Assembly: GCA_037349105.1 (NCBI GenBank)
Contig: JAYJMM010000102.1
Location: 558,001-622,000 of the forward strand
DNA: 64,000 nucleotides
DNA from: Limnomonas spitsbergensis
Taxonomy: Eukaryota > Chlorophyta > Chlorophyceae > Chlamydomonadales
Reading direction: 5' to 3'
The notes beneath the pieces were generated by a model. The model made no database searches. It had not been told where the DNA came from and saw only the letters and a program-made list of their open reading frames with translations. Within the stretch, counting starts at the first letter, position 1. Each line of letters starts with the position of its first letter. Made by a program: the position numbers and the translations under genes. Positions 30,641 through 43,300 of the stretch are shown here, piece after piece.

Positions 30641-31019
30641 CAGGATGGAGGGGGGGGGGGGGTCACATGTATTGATGTGTATCCACCAGTTGATAGGAAG
30701 TACAGTGACTTTGTAAGGATTCCGTTGCCAGTCGAGGGACTTTAGAAGCTATCTATCTTGTGATCGCTTGCCTCCACACCTCCAAACTTACGCATTGTCA
30801 CATTGCTTGGATCCCGATGGCAGATTCAAAAACCCGTTCAGCGCGCACAAGGCAGATCCCTGTGGTTGGAAGGGAAAGAGAGCACACAAATGAGACGGGC
30901 GCAATGCCAGAGCACGTTCTGGTTACAAGATGGCAGGGTTGGGGGTCGGTGTCATGCTGCTCGAGAGCTCACAGAGGGTCAGCCGGGCGGGTTTCGTGGC
31001 ATACACTTGAAACATCACT
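30641..31019. other. Non-repetitive spacer downstream of the multicopper oxidase gene
   Basis: No motif, splice pattern or codon bias supports a gene. The sixth cupredoxin exons expected after the last recognised oxidase exon are not here. Confidence 0.5.
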
Positions 31020-31272
31020 GCCTATGGGCCGTTTGGCCAATGCCGGCTTTTGGCCAATGCCGGCTTTGGCCAATGCGGGCTTTTGGTCAATGCCGGCTTT
31101 TGGCCAATGCCGGCTTTGGCCAATGCGGGCTTTTGGCCAATGCCGGCTTTGGCCAATGCGGGCTTTTGGTCAATGCCGGCTTTGGCCAATGCGGGCTTTT
31201 GGTCAATGCCGGCTTTTGGCCAACGCCGGCTATTGCTAATGCCAGCTTTTGGCCAACGCCGGCTTTTGAGCA
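31020..31272. repeat. 17-bp minisatellite, about 15 copies
   Basis: The unit is GGCCAATGCCGGCTTTT with GGTCAATG and GCGGGC variants. It lies within 70 bases of the stop codon of the oxidase gene. Confidence 0.92.
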
Positions 31273-31339
31273 ATGCCTCTGGGCGCCTGCAAGCAGCATG
31301 TACAGTATCAAGACGATTGAGAATTGCCTCCCGTAATGG

Positions 31340-34300
31340 TCAGCTGCAAGTCTGCTGCCTCTCGCCCCTCCTACCTGTCTCCAGCCCCTGCCGCACCTGC
31401 TCCTGAACATCCTGCCTTAGCAAGTAGATCTCCTTGTCTGCGATCTCTTTCCTCACGCGGACCCGTGAGACCTTGAGCTTGTGGTTGTACAGCTCCTCCA
31501 GGTAGGGGCTCTGGCCAGCGCGTGGACCTGGGGAGTCGTACTCCTCCACTACCAGGCTGTTGTTCACACAGGCCAGGATCATGAAGGCCTGCAGAGGCAA
31601 GGGGCAGGACAAGTATTCCACCAAATTTATGGATTTTATTTTAAAAGAAAAAATCCATGATTTTGGTGGAATACTTGAAAAAACCTTATTAATAACTGAT
31701 ATTAACAGATCTGCCTCATAGGTAGGTAAAAGGCCCCTGTTCCTGAATCTTACCTTGTGCACACATGAAGGCGCTGGGCACAAAGTCATCGTGCTGCCTC
31801 GGGTACACGCTTCCAGATCCAAGCTGGTAGCCGTTAAACTTGGGGAAGTAGTTGGAAAGATCGCCGAACTCCTCGGGTCCCAGAAGCGACAGGCTCTGCC
31901 ATACCTCCTGGCCCACAATCCCAGGGTTGGCCGGGGTTTGTGTGCCTTTGAGGGGCGTGGGGCCACCCATATCGGTGGGGAGAACGTAGGCGTATCTGCA
32001 AAAGGAACCAAATGGAGGGGAGGTATCACACCCTGCGGCGTTGGTGCTCTGTTGATCCCCAGAGCCACCCAGGAGGAACTACAAATGGAGGGGTCCATCA
32101 TTCCCGGGTGGGAGAGACAATGCCCTTGATTACTCCACCTGCCTTCACCACCCTCGCTTGCACGACCTGCCTGCATCATGATCATAAACTTAAACCTTGA
32201 CACGCTACCAAAGAGATCCAGCATCCCGCTGCTTGCACCACTCAGGTGTTGGAGGTCATGTCGTAGTAGGGAGCGCCCTCATTGCCCTGGCAGTGTACAA
32301 GTGTGGAAATGAGAGGGGGGCACAGGCGACTCAGAGGCGAGTCAGAGTGATGGAGGTCCGGTGACTGCCCTACTCCAGCATGCCTTTCTCAGCTGACAAG
32401 TGGAGGCCACCAAGGCACCCAGGCTGTCTGTATCATGTCTGCAACTCAGGGTTTGAGGGGTTGGGCGTCCTGCCCCATAGACTGTGATATCCAATCAAAA
32501 GGTTGGGAGAGTGGGAATGAACTCGAGAGCATAGTGGTGGTGTAAGGCCTTGGAACAAGGAGTGGGAAAACGAGCAGGCTACCGGGTTAACACGAAGGTT
32601 GTGCAATTGGCTGACGAGGGAGAGAGTGCATGCACATTGGAAATCTTCCTGCCAGTGACCTGAAAACAGGGAGGAGCAAAGATAGAGCAAGGATATGGAA
32701 AGATAGCCCCACCAGGTACCCTCATCTCTTGTAGTCGTTAGGCCCAGTGAGCGTTGCATACCTTTGTGTACCACACTCCGTGGGGGTGCATGGAGAAGGC
32801 CAACTCAGACAGCTCGGAGGCAGAGCTCACGATAGCCTGAAGATCCAGGGGTGCAGGGGAGAGATGCGGTAGAGATAGTGAGGGAAGACAAGGAAAGGGC
32901 AGGAAGATACAGGGTTACAGGTCAGCTACCCCCCCCCCTCCTCCACTGACACACACACACGCGCTGGCTGGAGGGGGAGGAAGGCTCATTCGATGACATA
33001 GTCCAGTTTGCAGCCTGCTGCTCAGATGCTCTGCCCATCCTTGATGGGTCGATCCCACCCATTGGAAGGTAGGAGGAGTGCAGGGAAGGATGATTCCCAC
33101 AGTGGGGACCATGTGGGAAAGTGGGCCCCCTGTGGTAATCATCATTCCCCGCATTCCCCTACCTTCCAACTACACCCTGCTCCCGGCCCCACCTGGTTGC
33201 CACAAGGAACTTTGCAGTTCGGATCTTTGTTTGGTCCTGAGCAGGGGCCGCCGCAGGGTCCGGCCAAGAGATCTAGCTGGTCGACCGCAGCTAGGCTCAG
33301 AGTCTTGTAGTTGCCTGAAGGAGCAGCATGAGGTGCGCTGCTGAGAGAAGGGGCGAAGAAGAGTGCGTGGGTAGACAGGGGTCTGGTATATCCAGTGCCT
33401 ACTAAGGGCCCGTCAGTAGGCTGGCAAGTAGACAGGCAGGCAGCTTGAATGCAGAGTATTTTTATATCTCAACTGCAGTAGGCCTGGACAAGGGGCCTCC
33501 TTTGATTCAAAGGCTGAAGGGTACTTGGTTGAAGGATCAGGGATTTAGGTTCATCCCCCCTGCGCCTCCCTCGTCGCCCACCCACCGAATTGCAGGTTGC
33601 AGGATAGATTGCAAGAGTCAGCGAAGACCGAGTTCACCCCAGCTTGAGTTTTGCACAACGGGTTGGCGGTGGCTGGGACACACTGAGGGAAGGGGTCGTT
33701 CATGAAGTGGACCCGGAGCACGTCGCCCACCTTAGCCTTCAGCACAGGGCCCCAAGGCAGGCAGGGGGGATGTGAGAATGGGCCGGCGTATGAAGGAAAA
33801 GGGTGGTTGTTAAATAGTATGAATAGGGCGATGCTCAAGAGGTCTAGGAAGGTGGTAATTGCAGCAGCCTCAAAAGGGAGGTCCTGCAGGTTGCTTAAAT
33901 ACCAACTGACATAATGTACGATTGTACGCTAACCTTGATGTAGCCTGGCATAGGCTGTGCATAGGACACAAAGTGTGCGACAAAAGGACAGGGCCCTGCA
34001 TCCACTGTACCTCGTGCTAGTCCCTCTGCATGTGCCTTACCAGCAGGCCGCGATGGAAGTCATCCACATGACGGGGCTTGAGAAGGTCACATGACCAGCC
34101 ATTGCAGCCTGGCGGCAAAAAAGCTCCACATATATCTCCTGCAAGGGCCGGATGGGCGCAGTCGTGCAGTGGGAGGGAGGCATTTATGCAGTGGGAGGGA
34201 GGCAGTCATGCAGTGAAAGGGAGGCAGTCATGCAGTGAAAGGGAGGCAGTCATGCAGTGAAAGGGAGGCAGTCATGCAGTGGGAGGGAGGCAGTCATGCA

Positions 34301-37300
34301 GGGAAAGGGAGGCAGTCATGCAGTGGGAGAGAGGCAGTCATGTAGTGGGAGGGAGGCAGTCATGCAGTGGGAGGGAGGCAGTCATGCAGTGGGAGGGAGG
34401 CAGTCATGCAGTGGGAGGGAGGCAGTCATACAGTGGGAGGGAGGCAGTCATGTAGTGGGAGGGAGGCATTTATGCAGTGGGAGGGAGGCAGTCATGTAGT
34501 GGGAGGGAGGCAGTCATGTAGTGGGAGGGAGGCAGTCATGCAGTGGGAGGGAGGCAGTCATACAGTGGGAGGGAGGCATTTATGCAGTGGGAGGGAGGCA
34601 GTCATGTAGTGGGAGGGAGGCAGTCATGTAGTGGGAGGGAGGCAGTCATGTAGTGGGAGGGAGGCAGTCATGCAGTGGGAGGGAGGCAGTCATACAGTGG
34701 GAGGGAGGCATTTATGCAGTGGGAGGGAGGCAGTCATGCAGTGGGAGGGAGGCAGTCATGTAGTGGGAGGGAGGCAGTCATGCAGTGGGAGGGAGGCAGT
34801 CATGTAGTGGGAGGGAGGCAGTCATGCAGTGGGAGGGAGGCAGTCATGCAGTGGGAGGGAGGCAGTCATGTAGTGGGAGGGAGGCAGTCATGCAGTGGGA
34901 GAGAGGCAGTCATGTAGTGGGAGGGAGGCAGTCATGCAGTGGGAGGGAGGCAGTCATGCAGTGGGAGGGAGGCAGTCATGTAGTGGGAGGGAGGCAGTTA
35001 TGCAGTGGGAGGGAGGCAGTCATGCAGTGGGAGGGAGGCAGTCATGCAGTGGGAGGGAGGCATTTATGCAGTGGGAGGGAGGCAGTCATGTAGTGGGAGG
35101 GAGGCAGTCATGCAGTGGGAGGGAGGCAGTTATGCAGTGGGAGGGAGGCAGTCATGCAGTGGGAGGGAGGCAGTCATGCAGTGGGAGGGAGGCATTTATG
35201 CAGTGGGAGGGAGGCAGTCATGTAGTGGGAGGGAGGCATTTATGCAGTGGGAGGGAGGCAGTCATGCAGTGGGAGGGAGGCAGTCATGCAGTGGGAGGGA
35301 GGCAGTCATGTAGTGGGAGGGAGGCAGTCATGTAGTGGGAGGGAGGCAGTCATGTAGTGGGAGGGAGGCATTTATGCAGTGGGAGGGAGGCAGTCATGCA
35401 GTGGGAGGGAGGCAGTCATGCAGTGGGAGGGAGGCAGTCATGTAGTGGGAGGGAGGCAGTCATGCAGTGGGAGGGAGGCAGTCATGCAGTGGGAGGGAGG
35501 CAGTCATGCAGTGGGAGGGAGGCAGTCATGCAGTGGGAGGGAGGCAGTCATGCAGTGGGAGGGAGGCAGTCATGCAGTGGGAGGGAGGCAGTCATGTAGT
35601 GGGAGGGAGGCAGTCATGTAGTGGGAGGGAGGCAGTCATGCAGTGGGAGGGAGGCAGTCATGCAGTGGGAGGGAGGCATTTATGTAGTGGGAGGGAGGCA
35701 GTCATGCAGTGGGAGGGAGGCAGTCATGCAGTGGGAGGGAGGCAGTCATACAGTGGGAGGGAGGCAGTCATGTAGTGGGAGGGAGGCAGTCATGCAGTGG
35801 GAGGGAGGCAGTCATGTAGTGGGAGGGAGGCAGTCATGCAGTGGGAGGGAGGCAGTCATGCAGTGGGAGGGAGGCAGTCATGTAGTGGGAGGGAGGCAGT
35901 CATGTAGTGGGAGGGAGGCAGTCATGCAGTGGGAGGGAGGCAGTCATGTAGTGGGAGGGAGGCAGTCATGTAGTGGGAGGGAGGCAGTCATGCAGTGGGA
36001 GGGAGGCAGTCATGCAGTGGGAGGGAGGCATTTATGTAGTGGGAGGGAGGCAGTCATGCAGTGGGAGGGAGGCAGTCATGCAGTGGGAGGGAGGCAGTCA
36101 TACAGTGGGAGGGAGGCAGTCATGTAGTGGGAGGGAGGCAGTCATGCAGTGGGAGGGAGGCAGTCATGTAGTGGGAGGGAGGCAGTCATGCAGTGGGAGG
36201 GAGGCAGTCATGCAGTGGGAGGGAGGCAGTCATGCAGTGGGAGGGAGGCAGTCATGCAGTGGGAGGGAGGCAGTCATGCAGTGGGAGGGAGGCAGTCATG
36301 CAGTGGGAGGGAGGCAGTCATGTAGTGGGAGGGAGGCAGTCATGTAGTGGGAGGAGGCAGTCATGCAGTGGGAGGGAGGCAGTCATACAGTGGGAGGGAG
36401 GCAGTCATGTAGTGGGAGGGAGGCATTTATGCAGTGGGAGGGAGGCAGTCATGTAGTGGGAGGGAGGCAGTCATGCAGTGGGAGGGAGGCAGTCATACAG
36501 TGGGAGGGAGGCAGTCATGTAGTGGGAGGGAGGCATTTATGCAGTGGGAGGGAGGCAGTCATGTAGTGGGAGGGAGGCAGTCATGCAGTGGGAGGGAGGC
36601 AGTCATACAGTGGGAGGGAGGCAGTCATGTAGTGGGAGGGAGGCATTTATGCAGTGGGAGGGAGGCAGTCATGTAGTGGGAGGGAGGCAGTCATGCAGTG
36701 GGAGGGAGGCAGTCATGCAGTGGGAGGGAGGCAGTCATGTAGTGGGAGGGAGGCAGTCATGTAGTGGGAGGGAGGCAGTCATGTAGTGGGAGGGAGGCAG
36801 TCATGTAGTGGGAGGGAGGCATTTATGCAGTGGGAGGGAGGCAGTCATGCAGTGGGAGGGAGGCAGTCATGTAGTGGGAGGGAGGCAGTCATGTAGTGGG
36901 AGGGAGGCAGTCATGTAGTGGGAGGGAGGCAGTCATGTAGTGGGAGGGAGGCAGTCATGTAGTGGGAGGGAGGCATTTATGCAGTGGGAGGGAGGCAGTC
37001 ATGTAGTGGGAGGGAGGCAGTCATGCAGTGGGAGGGAGGCAGTCATGCAGTGGGAGGGAGGCAGTCATGTAGTGGGAGGGAGGCAGTCATGTAGTGGGAG
37101 GGAGGCAGTCATGTAGTGGGAGGGAGGCAGTCATGTAGTGGGAGGGAGGCATTTATGCAGTGGGAGGGAGGCAGTCATGCAGTGGGAGGGAGGCAGTCAT
37201 GTAGTGGGAGGGAGGCAGTCATGTAGTGGGAGGGAGGCAGTCATGCAGTGGGAGGGAGGCAGTCATGTAGTGGGAGGGAGGCAGTCATGTAGTGGGAGGG

Positions 37301-40300
37301 AGGCAGTCATGCAGTGGGAGGGAGGCAGTCATGCAGTGGGAGGGAGGCATTTATGTAGTGGGAGGGAGGCAGTCATGCAGTGGGAGGGAGGCAGTCATGC
37401 AGTGGGAGGGAGGCAGTCATACAGTGGGAGGGAGGCAGTCATGTAGTGGGAGGGAGGCAGTCATGCAGTGGGAGGGAGGCAGTCATGTAGTGGGAGGGAG
37501 GCAGTCATGTAGTGGGAGGGAGGCATTTATGCAGTGGGAGGGAGGCAGTCATGCAGTGGGAGGGAGGCAGTCATGTAGTGGGAGGGAGGCAGTCATGTAG
37601 TGGGAGGGAGGCAGTCATGTAGTGGGAGGGAGGCAGTCATGCAGTGGGAGGGAGGCAGTCATGTAGTGGGAGGGAGGCAGTCATGTAGTGGGAGGGAGGC
37701 AGTCATGTAGTGGGAGGGAGGCAGTCATGTAGTGGGAGGGAGGCATTTATGCAGTGGGAGGGAGGCAGTCATACAGTGGGAGGGAGGCAGTCATGTAGTG
37801 GGAGGGAGGCAGTCATGTAGTGGGAGGGAGGCAGTCATGTAGTGGGAGGGAGGCATTTATGCAGTGGGAGGGAGGCATTTATGCAGTGGGAGGGAGGCAG
37901 TCATACAGTGGGAGGGAGGCAGTCATGTAGTGGGAGGGAGGCAGTCATGTAGTGGGAGGGAGGCAGTCATGCAGTGGGAGGGAGGCAGTCATGTAGTGGG
38001 AGGGAGGCATTTATGCAGTGGGAGGGAGGCAGTCATGCAGTGGGAGGGAGGCAGTTATGCAGTAGGAGGGTGGCAGTCATGCAGTGGGAGGGAGGCAGTC
38101 ATGTAGTGGGAGGGAGGCATTTATGCAGTGGGAGGGAGGCAGTCATGTAGTGGGAGGGAGGCAGTCATACAGTGGGAGGGAGGCAGTCATGCAGTGGGAG
38201 TGAGGCAGTCATGTAGTGGGAGTGAGGCAGTCATGCAGTGGGAGGACCTTGATAGCAGGGCTTGGGTGCATCTCCTGGTATTTAAAGTTTAGGGTTGATG
38301 CCTTTTGTTAGCCAGCAATATAACCATAGCTTGAGCCAGTTTGCCTGCTCTTGTTCGAATCTGTGATTGTCCACTTGTGATATTGTGATAGTCCACTTGT
38401 CAGTCGGTACTTGAGAGGCTCACCTTCCAGAAGGTGCATCCATTGGGTCCGACCTCCCCGGGTAGCTTCAGCTGGCAGGGCTGGGCGTTCACTTTACAAG
38501 TCCCATGGTATGGATCGTAAGGATTCTTTTGTGAGGCCACGGGGTAATTGAAGCCATACTTTGTGTTCATCCCTGTATCATATTTCGGGTCAAAAGTTCC
38601 GTTGGGGAAGATGGAGCTGTAGTCCAGGTTGTGAGGCGTGGGGGCCGAGTAGTTGACTAGGACCTGGAAGGCAGGGGCGGGCAGGGGACAGCGGGACGGG
38701 TTGAAGTAGGGAGGAGAGGTGTACTGAGGTACACAAGGTGGGAGATGGAGTGAGCAGAGAGGCACCAATGAGAACCAAGATGCAAATGGCCCCCTCCCCA
38801 CCCTTCTTACCCCTAGGACAGCCGTGTGCACCCTGATCCCCATCCACCCTGCCCCTTCCCCTGCTCAGCCTTTCTCCACCCTCCTGGGCAGCCCCCCTCA
38901 TCCCCTTTATCTGCAAGGGACATGGCTCCCAGCGTTGGGCAAGCAGAGTTGAAACGATGCTTTGCCTAATGCTGATACACAGCATCCGCTATCCACGTGT
39001 CTTGAATGGCAGGCCGGTAACGACGCGGTATGGTAACGGCGAGGATGTGGCTGCGTCCCCATTACCTGTGGGGCCACAAGCTGCGTTGCTTCCTTAACCT
39101 CCACGCCCTTATAGGGGCGTAGCTTTCTTTATTTCTTTGGCAGGCTAGTAAACCACAGCCCCCCCCTGATTGTGACAAAGGGGAGTCCCACATCCCACAC
39201 CCACCCAGCCGCAGTCCATTGACAGGGGAACAATGCTCAGGTGGTCCTATTAGCCATCCTGCATCCTCCTCATATGCCCGAAAGGACATCCCCTTTATAT
39301 TCCCATCATGTGGCATCAGACACCGCCCTCCTAAATGCCCACCCACCGCATGTGTCTTGATCCAGTACTCTCGTACATCTCCTTCCCGAGTGCCGCCCTC
39401 AGGGGGCAGGGGTTTACCAGCTGTGGCTGCATCAGCCCGCTCCTGAGTTGTGAACTGACCCAAGGGCGGATAATATGTATCACCGGGTCTTTTGGGATCT
39501 GGTAACACGTTGTACCAAAATATCATTCCTGTGAAGATGAGGAGGTTTATTGATGTGGGCTGGGAGGTCAGCAAGGGGTAGGCAGCACCAGGCAGGCAGG
39601 CATGCAAGAAACAGGCAGGCAGACAGGCAGGCAAGAAGACAGGTAGGTATGTCACCTCCCTCACCCAGGCAAGTAGACTGGCAAGAGTGTGAGTGTGTGC
39701 CCTTTCATTGCGAGCAGGGAGACAAGTGTGACCTCACCCTCTCCCATGCTGTCTCTCCCCCACCTGCTCGAATGTGGTCACTGATGTGGCAGTGTGCGAG
39801 CCAGTTCCCTGGAGCATTATCGATGTACATATCCAGGGTCTGGACTGCGCCTGGCGCCAGAACGACCATGCCCACTCGCTTGCCATGCGCGTCCACCAGC
39901 GTGTTGCCGTGCATATGCAGCGGGTGCGTGTCGCCTTGGTCGCCGATGACCGAGACAAACCAGCGGACACGCTGACCGCGCTGCGGGCATGCGAGGTTGG
40001 GTTCGATTTGAAATGCAGTGGGTGGGTGAACGATTCATACGTCCTTGCAGGCGGAGAGGATCCATAGGCACAGGATATTGCTGCCGTTCTAGGGTCAGTA
40101 AAATTGTGAACAAGGAGAAAAATGCATGACAGGCATTTGGTTTAGGGTTTGGGTTAAGGGTAAAGGGATCAGGGTGATGGATTACTCAGGCCCTAAACCA
40201 CACCACCCAGGACTTGCTCTGTCCGTTCCGATCATCAGCGGTCCACCCAGGCCCCAGCAAAACTCACGTAGAGGTCGATCTCCGGCAGGTTGCAGTAGAA

Positions 40301-43300
40301 CAGGCCGTTGATTGTGTGATGGGTGAAGGGCTCCGGATCTACCCACCGGGGGAGTAGGAGAAGGCGCAGGAGAAGGAGAAGGAGGAGGAGTAAGAGGAGG
40401 GTCCCGTCAAGGAGAGGGAGGAAAGGTGTCACTAATTGTTGGTAGGTGTTTGAAAAAGGGCCGCTGCGGCATTAAATGCAGGAAGCTGGATAATTGTAGG
40501 GAGTACCGGTACTGTAGCCAGATCCTGATTGCAGGGCAATCTTGTGCAGCGATTCTTTTTTTTGAAAAAAAAATATATGTATACATATATCAAAAATATA
40601 TATATATGTATATATATGTATATATATATGTATATATTTTTTATATACAATGTAGCTGGCACTGCTAACCCGTGGCATGCAGAGACCCCCCACTCCCCCC
40701 AAAAGGTAAAACAACAAACAATTCGACGCCCCGTAGCTTCTGGGCGAAGTCTTCTTTCTGTCCTCACCTAGCACACTGTCTTGTTACCCCTCATGCCCAT
40801 GCGTCGGTATTCAGATTGCCGCCACAGTGCATTCACGAGCCAAAGGCTGTGTCCGCACCGATCCCCCCCAACTGACACATCCGCTCAGCCGACCTCTCTC
40901 TCCAGACTCACCTAGCACCGTGTTGCAGTGAGGCGCCCAGCTGCCGCCCGTGGCAGGGTCGCTAGGGTATAGCTGCGCAGCTGGCGTTATGGCTCTGTTG
41001 CGGTTGTACTTCCTGTCGTTGGAGCCGTAGCGGAAGGGAGACACCTGCATGGGGAGCGTTCAGGGTTCAGTCAGTTGATTAGGAGAGGCCAGCTTCAGGC
41101 AATGTCAGGTCCTGTTAAGTTTCCACAAGAGCACAGCAGGCCGCATCACATCCATACCTCATTCAAATTGTGTATATAAAGCACGTGAAATTCTATCAGC
41201 CTTTATAGTTTATGAGCCCTCTAATATACCCATCTGCATCTAGGGGCACTGCTGCCCAGCCCACCCAGCCCCTTGAGATGGACCCTACCGTGTTACAGTT
41301 CAAATCTGCGCAGAAAGATGCGTCCTCCAGCTGCACATGGATGACAATCACAATCTCCCTGTCGATACCTGCAGGGTATGACAGGGTGGGCAGCAGCAGT
41401 GGTGAGCAACAGAGAAGTATCAGAGTAGCAATGTCAAAGCAGCAGTGAACAATGAACATTATAGCACCAGAAGAGTAACAGCAGCATAGGAGCAACAGCA
41501 GCAGAGTAGCAACAGAGCAACAGCAACAGAGTAACAGTAGCAGAGCAACAGCAGTATAAAAGCAACAGCAGCAGCAACAGAGTAGCAGTTGCAGAGTGGC
41601 AGAGGCGGAAGCAGCAACATCAGCAGCAGAGCAACAGCAGAGTAGCAGTTGCAGAGTAGCAACATAATAGCAGAGCAACAGCAGTAGAGTAACAGCAGTA
41701 GAGGAGCAGCAGTAGAGTAACAGCAGTAGAGTAACAGCAGAGTAGCAGCAGAGCAACAACAGAGTAACAGCAGCAAAGCTACTGAGTAGCAGCAGAGTAA
41801 CAGCAGAGTAACAACAGAGTAACAGCAGAGTAGCAGCAGAGTAACATCAGAATAACAACATAGTGACAACAGAGTGGCAGCAGTGTAGCAGCAGAGTAAC
41901 AGCACAGCAACAGCAGAGAAGCAGCAGAGTAGCAGCAGAGTAACAGCAGAGCAACAACAGAGTGAAAGCAGAGGAACATCAGAGCAACAACAAGGGAGAT
42001 TCACTGAACATACCTGCAGGGGACTTTGGCATGTTTTGATTGTCCATATTCCACTTTGTGAAGCCAGTTGCTTTCTCGACAGCAATCATACCATACAGGC
42101 CAGCGTTTTGAGTGTGGTGGTATGTCAAAGGTTGGCCCTGCGCCAAAGTGGACATGGTTTAGGGTTAGAAGGCATAAACCCTTCACCCTAAGCTAGGCGA
42201 AATGTGGGTTAAGCTCTTGACCCTAAGCCCCTAAGCCTAGATAGGCAAGGCGGGTTCAAGGATTGCAATCAATGTCCGGAGCGCTTGCGCTGTTCCTCTC
42301 AAATGTGGCACTAGGCGCACTGGCCTATCAAAGCATTTGAGACAGCAGAATAAAGGGTGGTGTTGCTTTAGACATCTCAGCCCTTGGTTTCGGGAACAGT
42401 TTCCATTGGGTGAAGGTTAATGCTTTGGGTTAACAGTTGAAGGTTTCAGGCTAGGGTAGTGGGGGGAAATAAATTGTACCGGTAGTCGGTAGATGGGTAC
42501 TCATAAGTGGCTTTTCACACCTATAGAAATATGCCTGCGCACTCGGGTTGGCCGTAGGGGCGGCATACCACAGGAACCTGCCAAGCGAGTCGCTGGAGGC
42601 TTTCACGGCCAGGTCATACTTGGAGGGCTGGATCTCGGTGGCAAGGTGAGTGAAGTCAACGAGACCCCGATCGGTGCCGTTGGCGTAGCGCACAGCCTGG
42701 GTGCCCTCAATGACATTGATGCCAGTCTGAGGGAAGAGGGGAGTTGAGTCACGGAGGGATGGGCGGAGAAAGGCGGGGCATGAAGGAAAACTCCGGATTT
42801 AGGGTTTAGGGTAGGCAGGCAAGCAGGCAGATAGGCAGGCAGGTGGACAGGCAGGCAGGTGGACAGGCATATAGGCCGGCAGGTGGACAGGCAGGCAGGT
42901 GGACAGGCATATAGGCAGGCAGGTGGACAGGTAGGCAGGTGGACGGGCATATAGGCAGGCAGGTGGACAGGTAGGCAGGTGGACAGGCATATAGGCCGGC
43001 AGGTGGACAGGTAGGCAGGTGGACAGGCATATAGGCCGGCAGGTGGACAGGCAGGGTGGACAGGCATATAGGCCGGCAGGTGGACAGGCAGGCAGGTGGA
43101 CAGGCATACAGGCAGGCAGGTGGACAGGTAGGCAGGTGGACGGGCATATAGGCAGGCAGGTGGACAGGTAGGCAGGTGGACGGGCATATAGGCAGGCAGG
43201 TGGACAGGTAGGCAGGTGGGCAGGCATATAGGCAGGCAGGTGGACAGGCAGGCAGGTGGACAGGCAAATAGGCCGGCAGGTGGACAGGCAGGGTGGACAG

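Noticed and set aside
34155..38248. CRISPR-like array or repeat-protein genes (GGRQSCSGREAVMQWE)
   Set aside because: The 22-bp unit is tandem with no spacers and the context is eukaryotic; frames close wherever the unit phase shifts.
41196..42085. Poly-Leu/Cys membrane-protein-like frames
   Set aside because: Produced by the AGCAGAGTAAC repeat; only the GIDREIVIVIHVQ exon inside is real.
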